64,000 nucleotides of DNA from positions 248,001-312,000 of the forward strand of contig KE546977.1 of NCBI GenBank assembly GCA_000442125.1. The letters are read 5' to 3'. Shown here piece after piece: positions 45,454 through 56,333 of the stretch. The position numbers and the translations under genes are program-made. Position 1 is the stretch's first letter. Each line of letters starts with the position of its first letter. This DNA is from Opeltia flavorubescens (lineage: Eukaryota; Ascomycota; Lecanoromycetes; Teloschistales; Teloschistaceae). The notes beneath the pieces are model-generated. The model made no database searches. It saw only the letters and a program-made list of their open reading frames with translations, and had not been told where the DNA came from.

Positions 45454-47064
45454 TTATAGATAGAGCTTCTTATCCTTCTTCATGGTATCCCCTAACGTTG
45501 ACAGAACCTTCGCTGCCACCGAACCTTCATCAGCNCGCTTCGGGTAATCCACCACAGCCACTCGTAACAGCATCTTAGCCGCATTTCCAAAGAATTCAAG
45601 AAATCTCGCTTCGCCATTCATCAGAAGCCCTCGGAGCAGGATGAAATGTGTCTCCGTAATCTGACCGGTTGGAACATTGAGGATCCCCGTTACAGCGCGC
45701 CAAAAGTTGTAGGGAGGATAAGGATTCGACATTCTACTGTTTTCAAAGTTCCGCAAGCTGAGCGCTGCATAGCCAGCACCTAGACCAGTCATACGATCTT
45801 GATGTCTCTGCTGGCTGACCCAAGGTCCTCCACCCTCTTCACGCCGCCATCCCAAACGTGTCCGACCTTCGTCTGTCTTCTCAGATCCGTGGATGCCAAA
45901 TAACGGTGGGCAGACGGCATGATACTTTGCAATGAGGATATCAATCAGCGACATGCCATTGATACGAAATTCATCTCTGGCGAATATGCTGATGGCAATC
46001 GTGCCAACAGGGTCGGCGACTTTGGAGAAGACGGCCGCTTCGTCAATGAATTGTGATACGACTGCTTTGGCGAATTGATTGAACAAGTAGATGAAGGAGG
46101 CTGGCGCTTGTATTTCTTGGATTGGGCGAGCCATGAAAGTGGCTAGGTTAACGGTGGGCTGCGGAAAGGATGTGATAGCTTCTCGGAGTGTGTCCATGAT
46201 CTTTTTTTGCTGTTTTAACATGTCAAGTCGTATTCGGCTTATCTAGCTATTGGAAAAACTTACAGGCGTTACGTTCTTCCCTTTGCCCTCAATAATCTGC
46301 CCGACTGATTTTTTTATGTCTCTTCTCATGTCACCCATGCGCGACTTTAGTTTGAGATCTTGTTTAGCTTGTTGGACCATAAATTTTCGCAGCTCCTTTA
46401 ATTTCTTGTGGATTTCGAGATATCGCTGATGCTCAACTTCTCGCTCCGGGTTTCGTGTTTGCCCTTGCGTAGTCGTGGTCGCTCCAGGCTGCTCAGAGGA
46501 AAGCGGTTTTTGTTGTGCTTTCTGAGCGGCAGCAGCAGCAGCATCAGCCTGCTCCTTGATCTTGCGTTCGTCGTCTGCCTTCCTCTTCGCCTCCGCTTCT
46601 TGTTGTGTCTTCTTCACTTTGACTGCTTCGGCTGTCTGGCGGTCCTTTTCGGCTTTTTGACGAGCCAATTCTGCGTTGCGTTCTTCAGTGGCCGCTCTTT
46701 CAGCTCTTGCAGCAGCCTCTGCCTGCTCAGCGGCACGTCGCTTTTCGATTCTTTCTCGCTCAACTGTAGCTTGGCGTTGACGTTCCTCCTCTTGACGAGC
46801 CTCGGCCGCTCTTCGTTCTCTCTCTTGCTGAATTTGCTTTTCGAGGCGATCCCGCTCAACTTCGGCATTCTTTCGGACTTGTTCATGCTTGGCTATCGCT
46901 TCAGCAAGGGCGCTCTTGTGGACAGCTTCTCGCTTCTGACTATCACGATCAAGTCGTTCATAGAGGTCCTCCTGTGTGGTAATGGCAAGTCTGCTAAGTT
47001 CCCATAGTAATTGTCTGGAAGGACTATCTCGAGCTGCCCTCCACGGGCTCTCTGCGACGACCAT
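45454..47064 (-). CDS. GLE1: mRNA export factor GLE1
   Basis: Exon 1 is 47064-46264 and exon 2 is 46209-45454. The intron has GTAAGT...AAACAG boundaries and the product has 518 residues. The N-terminal half is a long, highly charged coiled coil (Glu/Arg/Gln/Ala-rich, about 45-190). The C-terminal half is the helical GLE1 domain, with FNQFAKAVVSQFIDEAAV, LIDILIAKYHAVCPPLFG, MTGLGAGYAALSLRNF and NFWRAVTGILN. At the cytoplasmic face of the nuclear pore, Gle1 with inositol hexakisphosphate activates the DEAD-box ATPase Dbp5 to release exported mRNPs. The ambiguous base at 45535 falls in CGN, which is arginine whatever the base. Confidence 0.92.
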
Positions 47065-48310
47065 GTTGAGGAAAGGAACGGATATCGTGAGTGTGAATTT
47101 TGAAGACCAGCTTCAAAAAGTGGATGTGATTTGGCGGTTTGGTGAGTTACTTCAAAGACTGTACACGATTTGAGCAGTCAATGACTCCCAGTGATTTATT
47201 TTCGTGTTCCGCGAATCATAGAATGCTCATTGTTGTCCAGACATGAAAATCACACAGTATGAGCTCCAGCAAAGAGGAAAAAGCGAGTCAGATAACGCGA
47301 ATTGATTGAAGGACAATAAGAACATATTCCATGTGTGAGATGTGATGATCGGACGCTAACACTTACTTCAAGCTAAGCCTATTCGGATGGATCGGAGAAA
47401 TAACCCCCGCACTTTTAGCCAAGACTTTTCACAATGAAGGGCAGCCCGCAGTGAACCATGGAAATCGATGCCGGATTTCATAATTGAGTACTATCGACCA
47501 CTCCTTGATATCAGGTGTCATATTACGTGGAATTGGTTTCTGAGCGGTCAATGACATATGCTTCAAGAACTAAGGTCATTCATAACCTCCGGCTGATTGG
47601 GCAAACGCCATTTCTTTCTCTTAAGAAGAGTGAACAGGGTGTGAATGGTAATAACAACGTAGATTTTGAACATGTATTCGAGGACAAAAGCCGATACATA
47701 GCGCGATTTACTTCAATAGCCTGCGAGTATCAAAGACGTTTGAGACAGCGGCTACTACATCATCATCCGGCCCAGTACACGCTCGCCAAAGTCGTCGGTG
47801 CGGCAGAGTACTCAAGCCTCGTTCAGGAGTGACCAGTGATCTTCACTACCACGCACCTCCACTCCAGATTTTTCCACCCTCCATCATTCCTTCCCCCGAC
47901 AACAACGTCATTCCCTTCCTCGAATTCAACTCCATCCTTTCTTCTGTATTGTCCATCTCTTGCCCGCTTGCCTGACCATCTTTGCACTGACCGCCAGTGC
48001 TTCGCTCTTCAGTCAACAGACCCTGTCCTTTTTTGCGGGGAAATTTCTCCTCGACAGTGCGATATCAAAAGTATCAACCATCCTCCGTCATTTGAATTTT
48101 CTTCCTTATCCTCTCCTTGCTGGACCTCGGAGCATTCAAAATCTCGGAAGTCAGCATTATTTTCCAAGTCACTGATAAGCTTTGGCTTCGTCATTCGACG
48201 GTCAAGCTTCACCTGGCGCTTTCCGCTCACGTACTCAAGCCTACATCTTCCCGGCTATCACACTGCAAATCCCATAGCAAATCCCTACAATAATCTTGCA
48301 CAATCCAATC
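47065..48310. promoter_or_regulatory. Divergent GLE1/SSD1 promoter and long pyrimidine-rich leader
   Basis: From about 47850 to 48300 the plus strand is rich in C and T, likely the core promoter or leader of SSD1. A frame of about 100 codons (47515-47832) lacks an ATG start and has no domain. A non-coding first exon of SSD1 could lie here. Confidence 0.45.
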
Positions 48311-51300
48311 ATGGAACAACAAACCCACAATGGAGTTCCTGGGCCCGCTGGCCGGAGGCTCCACATTGCCCATCGGCGCAGTCCATCAGAGATGACCCCC
48401 ATGATCAGTAAGTATTCTCCAAGACCTCTTTGGCTATACAATCGTGTGTCTAATACGACCAGTGGAACAACTCGCTTTGCAGCAGCAGATCGAGCTTCTT
48501 CAACAGCAGCAGCAGCACATCGCTGCGCAGCATCAGCAGTATGTTCAGATGGGCATGATTCCCCAACAAAACCAACTTCCTACTGTGAATTTCCCCGGCC
48601 AACAAGCACCGCCAGGTCAGGTTAGCATGGCAGGTGTTGCCCAGCAGCCAAATGCTTTCCAGTTCCCGCAGCAGATGCAACCTCAACAGCTAGGTGTTCC
48701 CATGAATGCTCCCTCTCAGCCTTCATCCCATCGCCGAAACCAATCAGCGCTACCCGGCATGAACATGGGTCCCCCTCCGGCTCCTTCCGCTGGCGCTTCT
48801 GGCTCGGCTTTTAGCGAATATTCTCAGCAGAACACTGTGAACCAGAACCGTGAAAATGTATCTCAACGAGGTGGACGAGGTGGAGGAAACACAGGAGGTG
48901 GACACCAACGCCGTCATTCACTTGCCTTGCCTGAAGCCAAGAAGGCCGCTGAACTTGCACAACAAAAGCGAACGACTTCTGGCTTTCAATTTCCGATTCC
49001 AGGTGCCACCGGTGCTTCTCCTACCAGTGCTACTCGTTCGGATAGTCCAGCCGGATCTGATGATAAGAGTACTGAAGGTCAGCAATCTCAGCCACCTACT
49101 TCGGGACTAAGTGTCCGTGCAGGCAATCGAGGTATGCCTGGCCATGGAAGAAGTCAGAGCATGGCTATTGGAGGTGGCCGTGGTATGCCTCAAGGCCGCG
49201 GTGCCGGTGGCTTTCAATTCCCACCGCCTATGGCGACGAATGATGCCGGAGCAAGCTCTACCGGTCACCAGTCAGACTTTCAACGTCGAGGTAGCCAAGG
49301 TCATGGACGAACGTCCTCCCGCAATTTCGACTCCAATTGGAGACAACAAAATAACAACCAACCCCAAGAACAACAGCAGCAGACGATGGGCAATTTTGCT
49401 GCACCTCAGAATCCCAATGCCAACGTGTTCCAGCCCGGTCATAGGGTTCGAGGCTCAATGAACCAATCTATTGGTTCTATGGGGGCATTTCAATTTCCCA
49501 ACCAGCCGCAACTTGTACAATTGCCTCAGGGCCAAGTCATGATACAACAGCCGCAAATGTTTGCGGGTCAACAGCTAAACCCCCTCCAGCTAAATCAGCT
49601 ACAAGCACTACAGGCTGCCCAGCTGAATGGCCAACAATTCAATTTGAATATCAATCAAGCCGCCCAATCGCAGATGTCCAATCAACAGCAACAGCGAAAG
49701 ACATTGTTCACGCCCTATCTTCCTCAAGCCAGTTTGCCAGCCTTATTGTCTGATGGACAACTAGTCTCTGGAATTCTGCGGGTCAATAAGAAAAATCGAA
49801 GCGATGCGTATGTCACGTCCAGTGACCTCGACGCGGACATCTTCATTTGTGGTAGCAAAGACCGTAACCGAGCTCTTGAAGGTGACCATGTGGCGATAGA
49901 GCTTCTCGATGTTGACGAAGTTTGGGGTCAGAAACGAGAAAAGGAAGAAAAGAAGAAGCGTAAGGATATAACAGATACCCGAACCGGTGGAAGCAATACT
50001 GCCAACGAAAAGCCTACACGAAGCGATTCGGCTGCAAACGGTGACAGTGGGCAGACTGGATCGAATGAAGGAGGCCTTAGGAGGCGAGGCAGTTTGAGGC
50101 AGCGGCCCACACAGAAAAAGAATGACGACGTGGAGGTTGAAGGGCAGACCCTGCTATTGATGGAAGAAGAGGAGGTCAATGATGAACAAAAGCCATTATA
50201 CGCTGGCCATGTCGTTGCCGTCATCGAACGAGTGGCAGGCCAAATGTTCTCTGGGTAAGTCTCGACGTATCTTTGAGAGTTGATTCAGAAGACTGACTGT
50301 AGTAGCACTTTGGGTCTTTTGAGGCCAAGCAGCCAGGCAACTAAAGAGAAACAAGAAGCAGAAAGACAACAGAGAGAAGGCAATTCTGGGCGTCATCAAC
50401 ATGAACGTCAGCCAGAGAAACCGAAGATTGTGTGGTTCAAACCAACCGATAAGCGTGTGCCTCTTATTGCCATACCCACAGAGCAAGCACCGCGCGATTT
50501 CGTTGAGAATCACCAAAACTACACCAACCGCATCTTCGTTGCCTGCATCAAAAGATGGCCTATCACATCGCTCCATCCTTTCGGTACCCTAGTCGAACTC
50601 TTGGGCGAGATGGGCGATCTCAAAGTTGAGACTGATGCCCTCCTTCGAGACAATAATTTCGGGCCTGATGACTTCTCAGAAGCAGTACTCAAGAATATTG
50701 GTTTCGATGAATGGTCTGTTAGCAACGAGAGTGAGGAGGTTATCGGGGCCCGCCGTGACTTCCGCGAAGAGACCACCTTTACAATTGATCCCAATGGAAC
50801 TGAGGAACTCGATGACGCTATCCATGTCAAGGATTCTGGCGATGGCAAAGTCGAAATCGGAATTCACGTGGCCGATGTTGCACATTTTATAAAGGCCAAC
50901 TCTTTGGTCGATCGCGAAGCAAAGAAGCGTGGCACAGGAGTTTACTTGATGAACAGAGCTGTCAACATGCTTCCACCAAGACTGTCTTCTGAGATTTGCT
51001 CCCTCAGTCCTGGTGAAGAGCGATTTACCGTCAGCGTCGTCTTCACTGTCGACCTCAATACGGGCCGTGTCACAAACGAAGAGCCATGGATTGGCAAGGC
51101 AATAATCAAAAGCGCCGGGAAAGTGACCTACGATGAGGTGGATGCAGTCATTCAAGGCGGAGGGGATGTCAAGCTTCAAGGCGCTACCACAAAGGACATT
51201 CAAACACTCAAGGTATTACAATCAATCTCTGTGCAATAAATCAACCTGTAGAATAAAGCTGACCTGTCTAGAAAATTGCGCAAAAATTCCGCGAAGCGCG

Positions 51301-52757
51301 GTATGGCTCCAGATCAGACGATGTTCCGCCCCTTCGCCTGCTACACCAGCTCGATGATGAGAACGTTCCAGTCGAGCATAATATCTTCGATTCTACACCG
51401 GCACATGAGATCATCGAGGAGCTTGGCCACAAGGCCAACTCATATGTAGCGCAAAAGATTGCTACCGCCCTACCTGAAAAGGCATTCCTACGTCGTCAAG
51501 CGTCACCCAATCCTAGGCGCTTGCAGACATTCGCTGAAAGGATGACGCGAATTGGGTATGAGATCGATACATCTAGCAGTGGCGCCCTACAGAACAGTCT
51601 GTTCAACGTCAAGGATGCAGCAATCCGCAAGGTATATATACCATCAGACTTTCCATGAGCACGCTAACAATGAAGTATAGGGCATGGAGACGTTACTGGT
51701 CAAGGCGATGCAACGAGCCAAGTACTTCGTTGCGAGCAAAGAACCTCAAGAGAACCATCAACATTTTGCCCTTAACCTCCCCCTTTATACCCATTTCACC
51801 AATCCTTCGCGTCGCTATGCGGATATCATTGTCCACCGCCAACTCGAGGTGGCTTTGTCTAACGGATCTCTAGAGTTCACAGATGACGTGGAGGCTCTTC
51901 ATAAGACTTCAGAATCATGCAATACTAAGAAAGACTCGGCACAGAGTGCTCAAGAGCAGAGTGTGCATATCGAGTCCTGCCGTATCATGGACAAGAAGCG
52001 AGAGGAGCTTGGTAGCGACTTCATCAGCGAAGGCATAGTGCTTTGCGTCTATGAATCGGCTTTTGATGTCCTTATTCCAGAATATGGTTTCGAGAAGCGC
52101 GTTCACTGCGATCAATTGCCACTCAAGAAAGCGGAATTCCGCAAGAATGAGCGGGTGCTCGAGCTTTACTGGGAGAAAGGAGTACCGTCCTCGGCATATA
52201 TTCCCGAGGACGAGCGGCCTCAAACCCGTGTTGGTTCGCGACGACAACGAGAGACTGCGCCGAACCACTTGGAAAAGCCCCAAGTCAAGGCCGAGAGCCG
52301 GCAAACAGAAACGAGTACAATGTCGACGGATGATGTGGATAATCTGTTTGACGATGAGGACTCGATGTCTGAGATTACTGAGGCAGCAGCGGGAGTATCA
52401 TTGGGCTCTGACCGCCCCACTCAGAGCATGCCAGGATCTCCATCAGGAGATGGACCGACCCTGGATCAGGCGCCACACAGAACTCAATCAGATCCTAAAC
52501 TTACGACAAGTGCAAAGGACACCCCGGAGGCGAAGCTGACAAATAAGGAGAAATACCTTAACCTCTTCAAGCTTCGTGAAGAAGGAGGTGAATATATTCA
52601 AGACGTTACGGAGATGATCAGAGTTCCCGTCATCCTGAAGACAGATCTCACCAAGAGCCCTCCGTAAGTGAAGTCAGTATTGTAATGATTTGTTCTTTTA
52701 TCTGACATACGTTTCAGGTGCCTTACGATCCGTTCGATGAATCCATTCGCTTTGTAA
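48311..52757 (+). CDS. SSD1: SSD1-type RNB-family translational regulator
   Basis: Six exons (48311-48407, 48463-50254, 50306-51212, 51272-51631, 51681-52663, 52718-52757) join to 1392 residues. The N-terminal ~450 residues are Gln/Asn/Gly-rich and disordered, with RRHSL-like and HRRNQS-like sites typical of NDR/Cbk1 kinase targets. Cold-shock folds (TLFTPYLPQASLPALLSDGQ), the RNB domain and the characteristic C-terminus PCLTIRSMNPFAL follow. At about residue 790 the site reads IDPNGTEELDD: one of the aspartates of the RNase II catalytic quartet is Glu, consistent with the known loss of nuclease activity in Ssd1. In yeast Ssd1 binds mRNAs of cell-wall proteins and represses their translation under control of Cbk1. 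Relative to yeast, the last exon codes only 13 residues. Confidence 0.93.
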
Positions 52758-53567
52758 TGGAAAGCCTCCCATTCAACATCACGAATATGAACGACGTGGT
52801 CCTCGGGCTCGTACCATCCGATACACTGCCCAAGAGGACAAATCCTTAACGACAACTGAGTAGCATCTTCATATTCATGCTTGACCACACTCGACAGCAC
52901 GATGAAGACTTAGCTATCAAACCCCTTTTGGACTTCAAATCATGGTGGCGGAGAGAGGAGGGTAGAAGGAGGAGGAGCGGAAGATGCGTGATACAGAGAT
53001 GACAGGAGAAGCAGTAGTAATACCCCCATTGAGCCTATTCTCACAATCATCTTAGCGACAATTGATAGATAGCTTTAGATAGTAGCAGGTTTTAAGCTTT
53101 GAATAGTAAGCTTTTCAAGGAATGAATGTGTGCTGTTGGTGATGAGTGAATGTCTGATCATCGTTCGTTGTATTGATGATTTGACTCGTATAGAAATCCT
53201 CAGCGTCAGACAGACTATACCGTACCATCTTGGGTGTTCCTCTGGAGGTGGGACAGAGGTACGGGCTGGTAGCTTATAGTTTGTTCAGTTGTTACGTGTT
53301 ATGTGTTATGTGTTAGTCATGCTAAGCTAGAGGAAGGAAGCCCTTGGATGGATCATGCCAGCCGTAGGTTGTAAGGCGATAGAGAACCTTTGCTGGCTAT
53401 CTATATATGTATATGTGTCATTCAGATTCCCCCCTGAAAAACCCCTCTATTCGCCAAACACCACCGTTCCCATCTTCCAAAGAATCGTAGCTTAAGCCCG
53501 CCATGCAGATTCATTGCTAAACATTGAAGTAAGAGGCCATTGAACGCCCGCTGAAACCACCCCAATC
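52758..53567. other. Convergent 3' intergenic region
   Basis: Lies between the 3' ends of SSD1 and the cysteine-rich membrane protein. Short frames only. A small repeat of TTACGTGTTATGTG-type lies near 53292-53312. Confidence 0.55.
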
Positions 53568-54560
53568 TCACGCCGCCAACTCCTGCCTATTATTATTATC
53601 TTTATCCTGATACCCAATCTCAAACCTCTCCCTGCTATCCAGATGCGCGGGATCCTTCTCCCTCGTCGGTGCGTATGCTTCGTGAAGACCGGGTATCGGT
53701 ATCGTATTAGGCGGGGAGGTTGTTTCCGGCGCCGAGGGAGGGTCTTGGTATTCCTGCTCTGGCGGATGTTGGTGCTGTTCTCGATTCTTGCGGCCTCGCC
53801 GTCTGAAGAACCATATTGCTGCGGCGAGGAGCGCTAGTACGGCGACGCCTCCGACGACTCCGCCGGCGATGGCGCCGGTGTTGTTGCTTTTAGAGGGTTG
53901 GGGGTCGGGTGAAGGGAGGGATTGTTGGTTTGCGGGGGTGGTGGTGGAGGTGCTTGAGGAGGAGGTTGAAGAAGAGGTGGATGAAGAAGAAGAGGAGGTA
54001 GTGGAGGTTTGAAGATTAGGGTTGGTGTCCGTGATCCTGCCGTTGACAATCCATTTCCCGTCGCCCCTCTCACAACAGGTACTGTTTGTTGGACCGCAGC
54101 ACCAGCTGTCGTCTTTGCATTGGATCACGATTGTATCTCCGGCTTGATCTGTATGCGCACATTCCATAAGTCTCCATCATCTCTTCTGACCATTTTTGGA
54201 GCCGCGGAAATACGTACTGTTATTGCCGTCTTCATTGATCCCCGTGGTACAGAGGTTTAAGCAGTAGGGGCTTTGCCATGATCGATCCGTACAGCTTTCT
54301 CGCCATATTGGCAATGATCCGTCTGATGCAAAACCTTGGCAGAGCCCATCAGGCCTACAAACGTCGCCGCCTTCATTGGGTTGCCGACAGCACATGCTGA
54401 ATTTGGTGACTTGACTGCATGGTGTGTAGAGTACGGTGCCTTCTGCCACATCCGAATCTAGGTTCCTATCTGATCCGTTGGGATTGTAGCAATTGATGGC
54501 GATTGATGTTGCGATAAAGGTGGATACAAGGGTATAGGAGAATAACGCCTTTAGCCCCAT
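53568..54560 (-). CDS. Cysteine-rich, Ser/Thr-stalked single-pass membrane protein
   Basis: Exon 1 is 54560-54218 and exon 2 is 54148-53568, giving 307 residues. A signal peptide (1-21) leads into CYNPNGSD, CCRQPNEGG, CRPDGLC and SCTDRSWQSPYCLNLC, then WCCGPTNSTCCERGDGKW. A Ser/Thr-rich stalk (about 150-190) precedes a transmembrane helix (GAIAGGVVGGVAVLALLAAA) with an RRRGRK stop-transfer signal and a Pro/Glu-rich cytoplasmic tail. The layout is that of wall-integrity sensors of the Wsc/Mid2 type, but the ectodomain is a different cysteine-rich fold. It shares CY.P.G, the CC pair, GLC and SCTD..W.SP.C..LC with the gene at 8749-9687. Ligand unknown. Confidence 0.75.
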
Positions 54561-55228
54561 TCTTGCGGCTCCAGATCGCAGGGAGTGGGAGGCTTGGGCT
54601 CAGCAGCAACGAAAGAAATCTTGATACGAAAGATCGCAGAATGAGCACTTCGATTTGCAACGAAGAGAAACCCGGACAGACTCCAGACGACAACACATGA
54701 CGAGAGGCACGGAAGACCGAACGTTTGAAATAGTGGATCTGAAGGATTCGCCCAGACCATCAAATTATCGACGAAATAATACTTAACGTGCGGGCTGGCG
54801 GGATCGGTCACTGCGGCTTAAGCTAAACCTTAGTCCGAATCCATCGTGCATTGCTAGTCTCATGCTTCGCGCCATGCACAGACTGCGGATATCGAATTGG
54901 CAAGCTGGTAGCGGTTATTGCCGTTGATCATGACCGGAGAGGCCGACGCGACAGTCATGGTGGTTCGTGGATCAGTGATTGACTAACGAAATTTGCATGT
55001 CGTGGCCATGATTCTTCATGCAGAGGTTGATCTTGTTGTAACGAATAACACTGGTGCTCGACATGTCGCAGAGACAGACAAAGGCGGTCTCGACAATTCA
55101 CAACTGACGGGACGGATCCTTCGGAAGTGTGTCCTGCATTTCCAATCCTCCGTCAAGGCTGAATGTTTGCGTGTCTCTGCGTCGCGGCTTTTGATCCTTA
55201 TAGGAAAGCGTATGACTTTTGACTTATT
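54561..55228. other. Intergenic region
   Basis: Upstream of the cysteine-rich membrane protein and downstream of the dehydrogenase. No gene is recognised. Confidence 0.5.
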
Positions 55229-56129
55229 TTAGTAGGTGCTAGGCATAATGCTCAGTCTCCCACCATCTGTAACAATCACATTGCCGTTGAGATAGGCTCC
55301 AGCCCGGCTGGTCATGTACAAAATACAGCCGGCCATGTCTTCTTCTGAACCGACTCGTTCAGCGGGGATTCTATCCTTGGTGGTCACTCCCGTTCCAATG
55401 ATGGGAGCAGACATCTCGGATGGATATAGTCCTGGAGCGATTGCATTTGCTCGAATACCGTATGGAACCATCTGCGTAGCCATTTGTTTGACAAGGTGAG
55501 TAGCAGCAGCCTTACTCTGTCCATATGGATATCCTCCAGGGACGTTCCTGTTATAACCACCAATACTACTGGTAAGAATAAATTGACTCTTTTGCTGTAC
55601 GTTTTTCTTTTCATTTCCTCTATGCAACAGATGTAGAAAAGCGACTAGAGTGTAGTGAGCAGCAGTCACATTAACAGAAAAGGTTCGCTCATATTCCTCT
55701 TGAGGCAGACTCCATAGCGCAGATTGATAGTCTTCTAAAGAGGTTTGAGGTGTGATGACAGAGGTCTGAGGTCCTCCTATGCCACTGTTGGCGATTAGGA
55801 CGTTGATATAACCTGTCTCCTTTTCTACTTGCGAGGCGATAGATTGGAGAGAATCTTTAGATGTGACGTCGCCTACTATGGGAATAATTTTCCCATGAGT
55901 TGACTCTTTTGCTGCAGCCTCGAGCACTTCTTTTCTCCGGCCGACAATGTAGACTTTACTGGCACCATTTGCCGCCAACGCCTTGCTTATCATCAACCCA
56001 ATTCCTAATAGATGACATCAGTTAGCTCCAGCTATCGACAGTTAAACAATTCTAACCTGATCCACCCCCTGTTACGAGTGCAACAAGATCTTTGACGGCA
56101 AACAGATTGGCAGCTTCAATCGATTCCAT
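55229..56129 (-). CDS. Short-chain dehydrogenase/reductase
   Basis: Exon 1 is 56129-56057 and exon 2 is 56004-55229, giving 282 residues of classical SDR length. The cofactor loop TGGGSGIG is assembled across the intron. IVGRR after beta-2 favours NADPH, and GDVTSKDS, LIANSGIGG (NNAG equivalent), LTSSIGG (catalytic Ser) and YPYGQSKAAA (Tyr-xxx-Lys) follow in order. The C-terminal part has the expected PG motif (AIAPGLYPSEM) and VTDGGRLS. No targeting signal is visible. The substrate cannot be inferred. It shares a 204-bp divergent promoter with ERB1. Confidence 0.88.
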
Positions 56130-56333
56130 CTTGATATCGTTGGCTCAATTTTATAATGCGGCAAGAACATGTGGGAATTCTAATGGCGACACAGAGGGAC
56201 AGATAATTGGGTTCCTATGACGGTTTGATCGGTAATTTTGACCCCGATATTCCGACATCATAGGGTTTCACCTGAAGAACCCTCTACAAATTTCGAGACA
56301 AATCTTCAGTCAAATAGATTAGAGAACGAGACA
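56130..56333. promoter_or_regulatory. Compact divergent promoter, SDR/ERB1
   Basis: Only about 204 bp separate the two start codons, so the genes probably share a nucleosome-depleted region. No specific element was identified. Confidence 0.6.

Noticed and set aside
47515-47832. 105-codon frame upstream of SSD1
   Set aside because: No ATG start, no domain and a position in the SSD1 promoter region.
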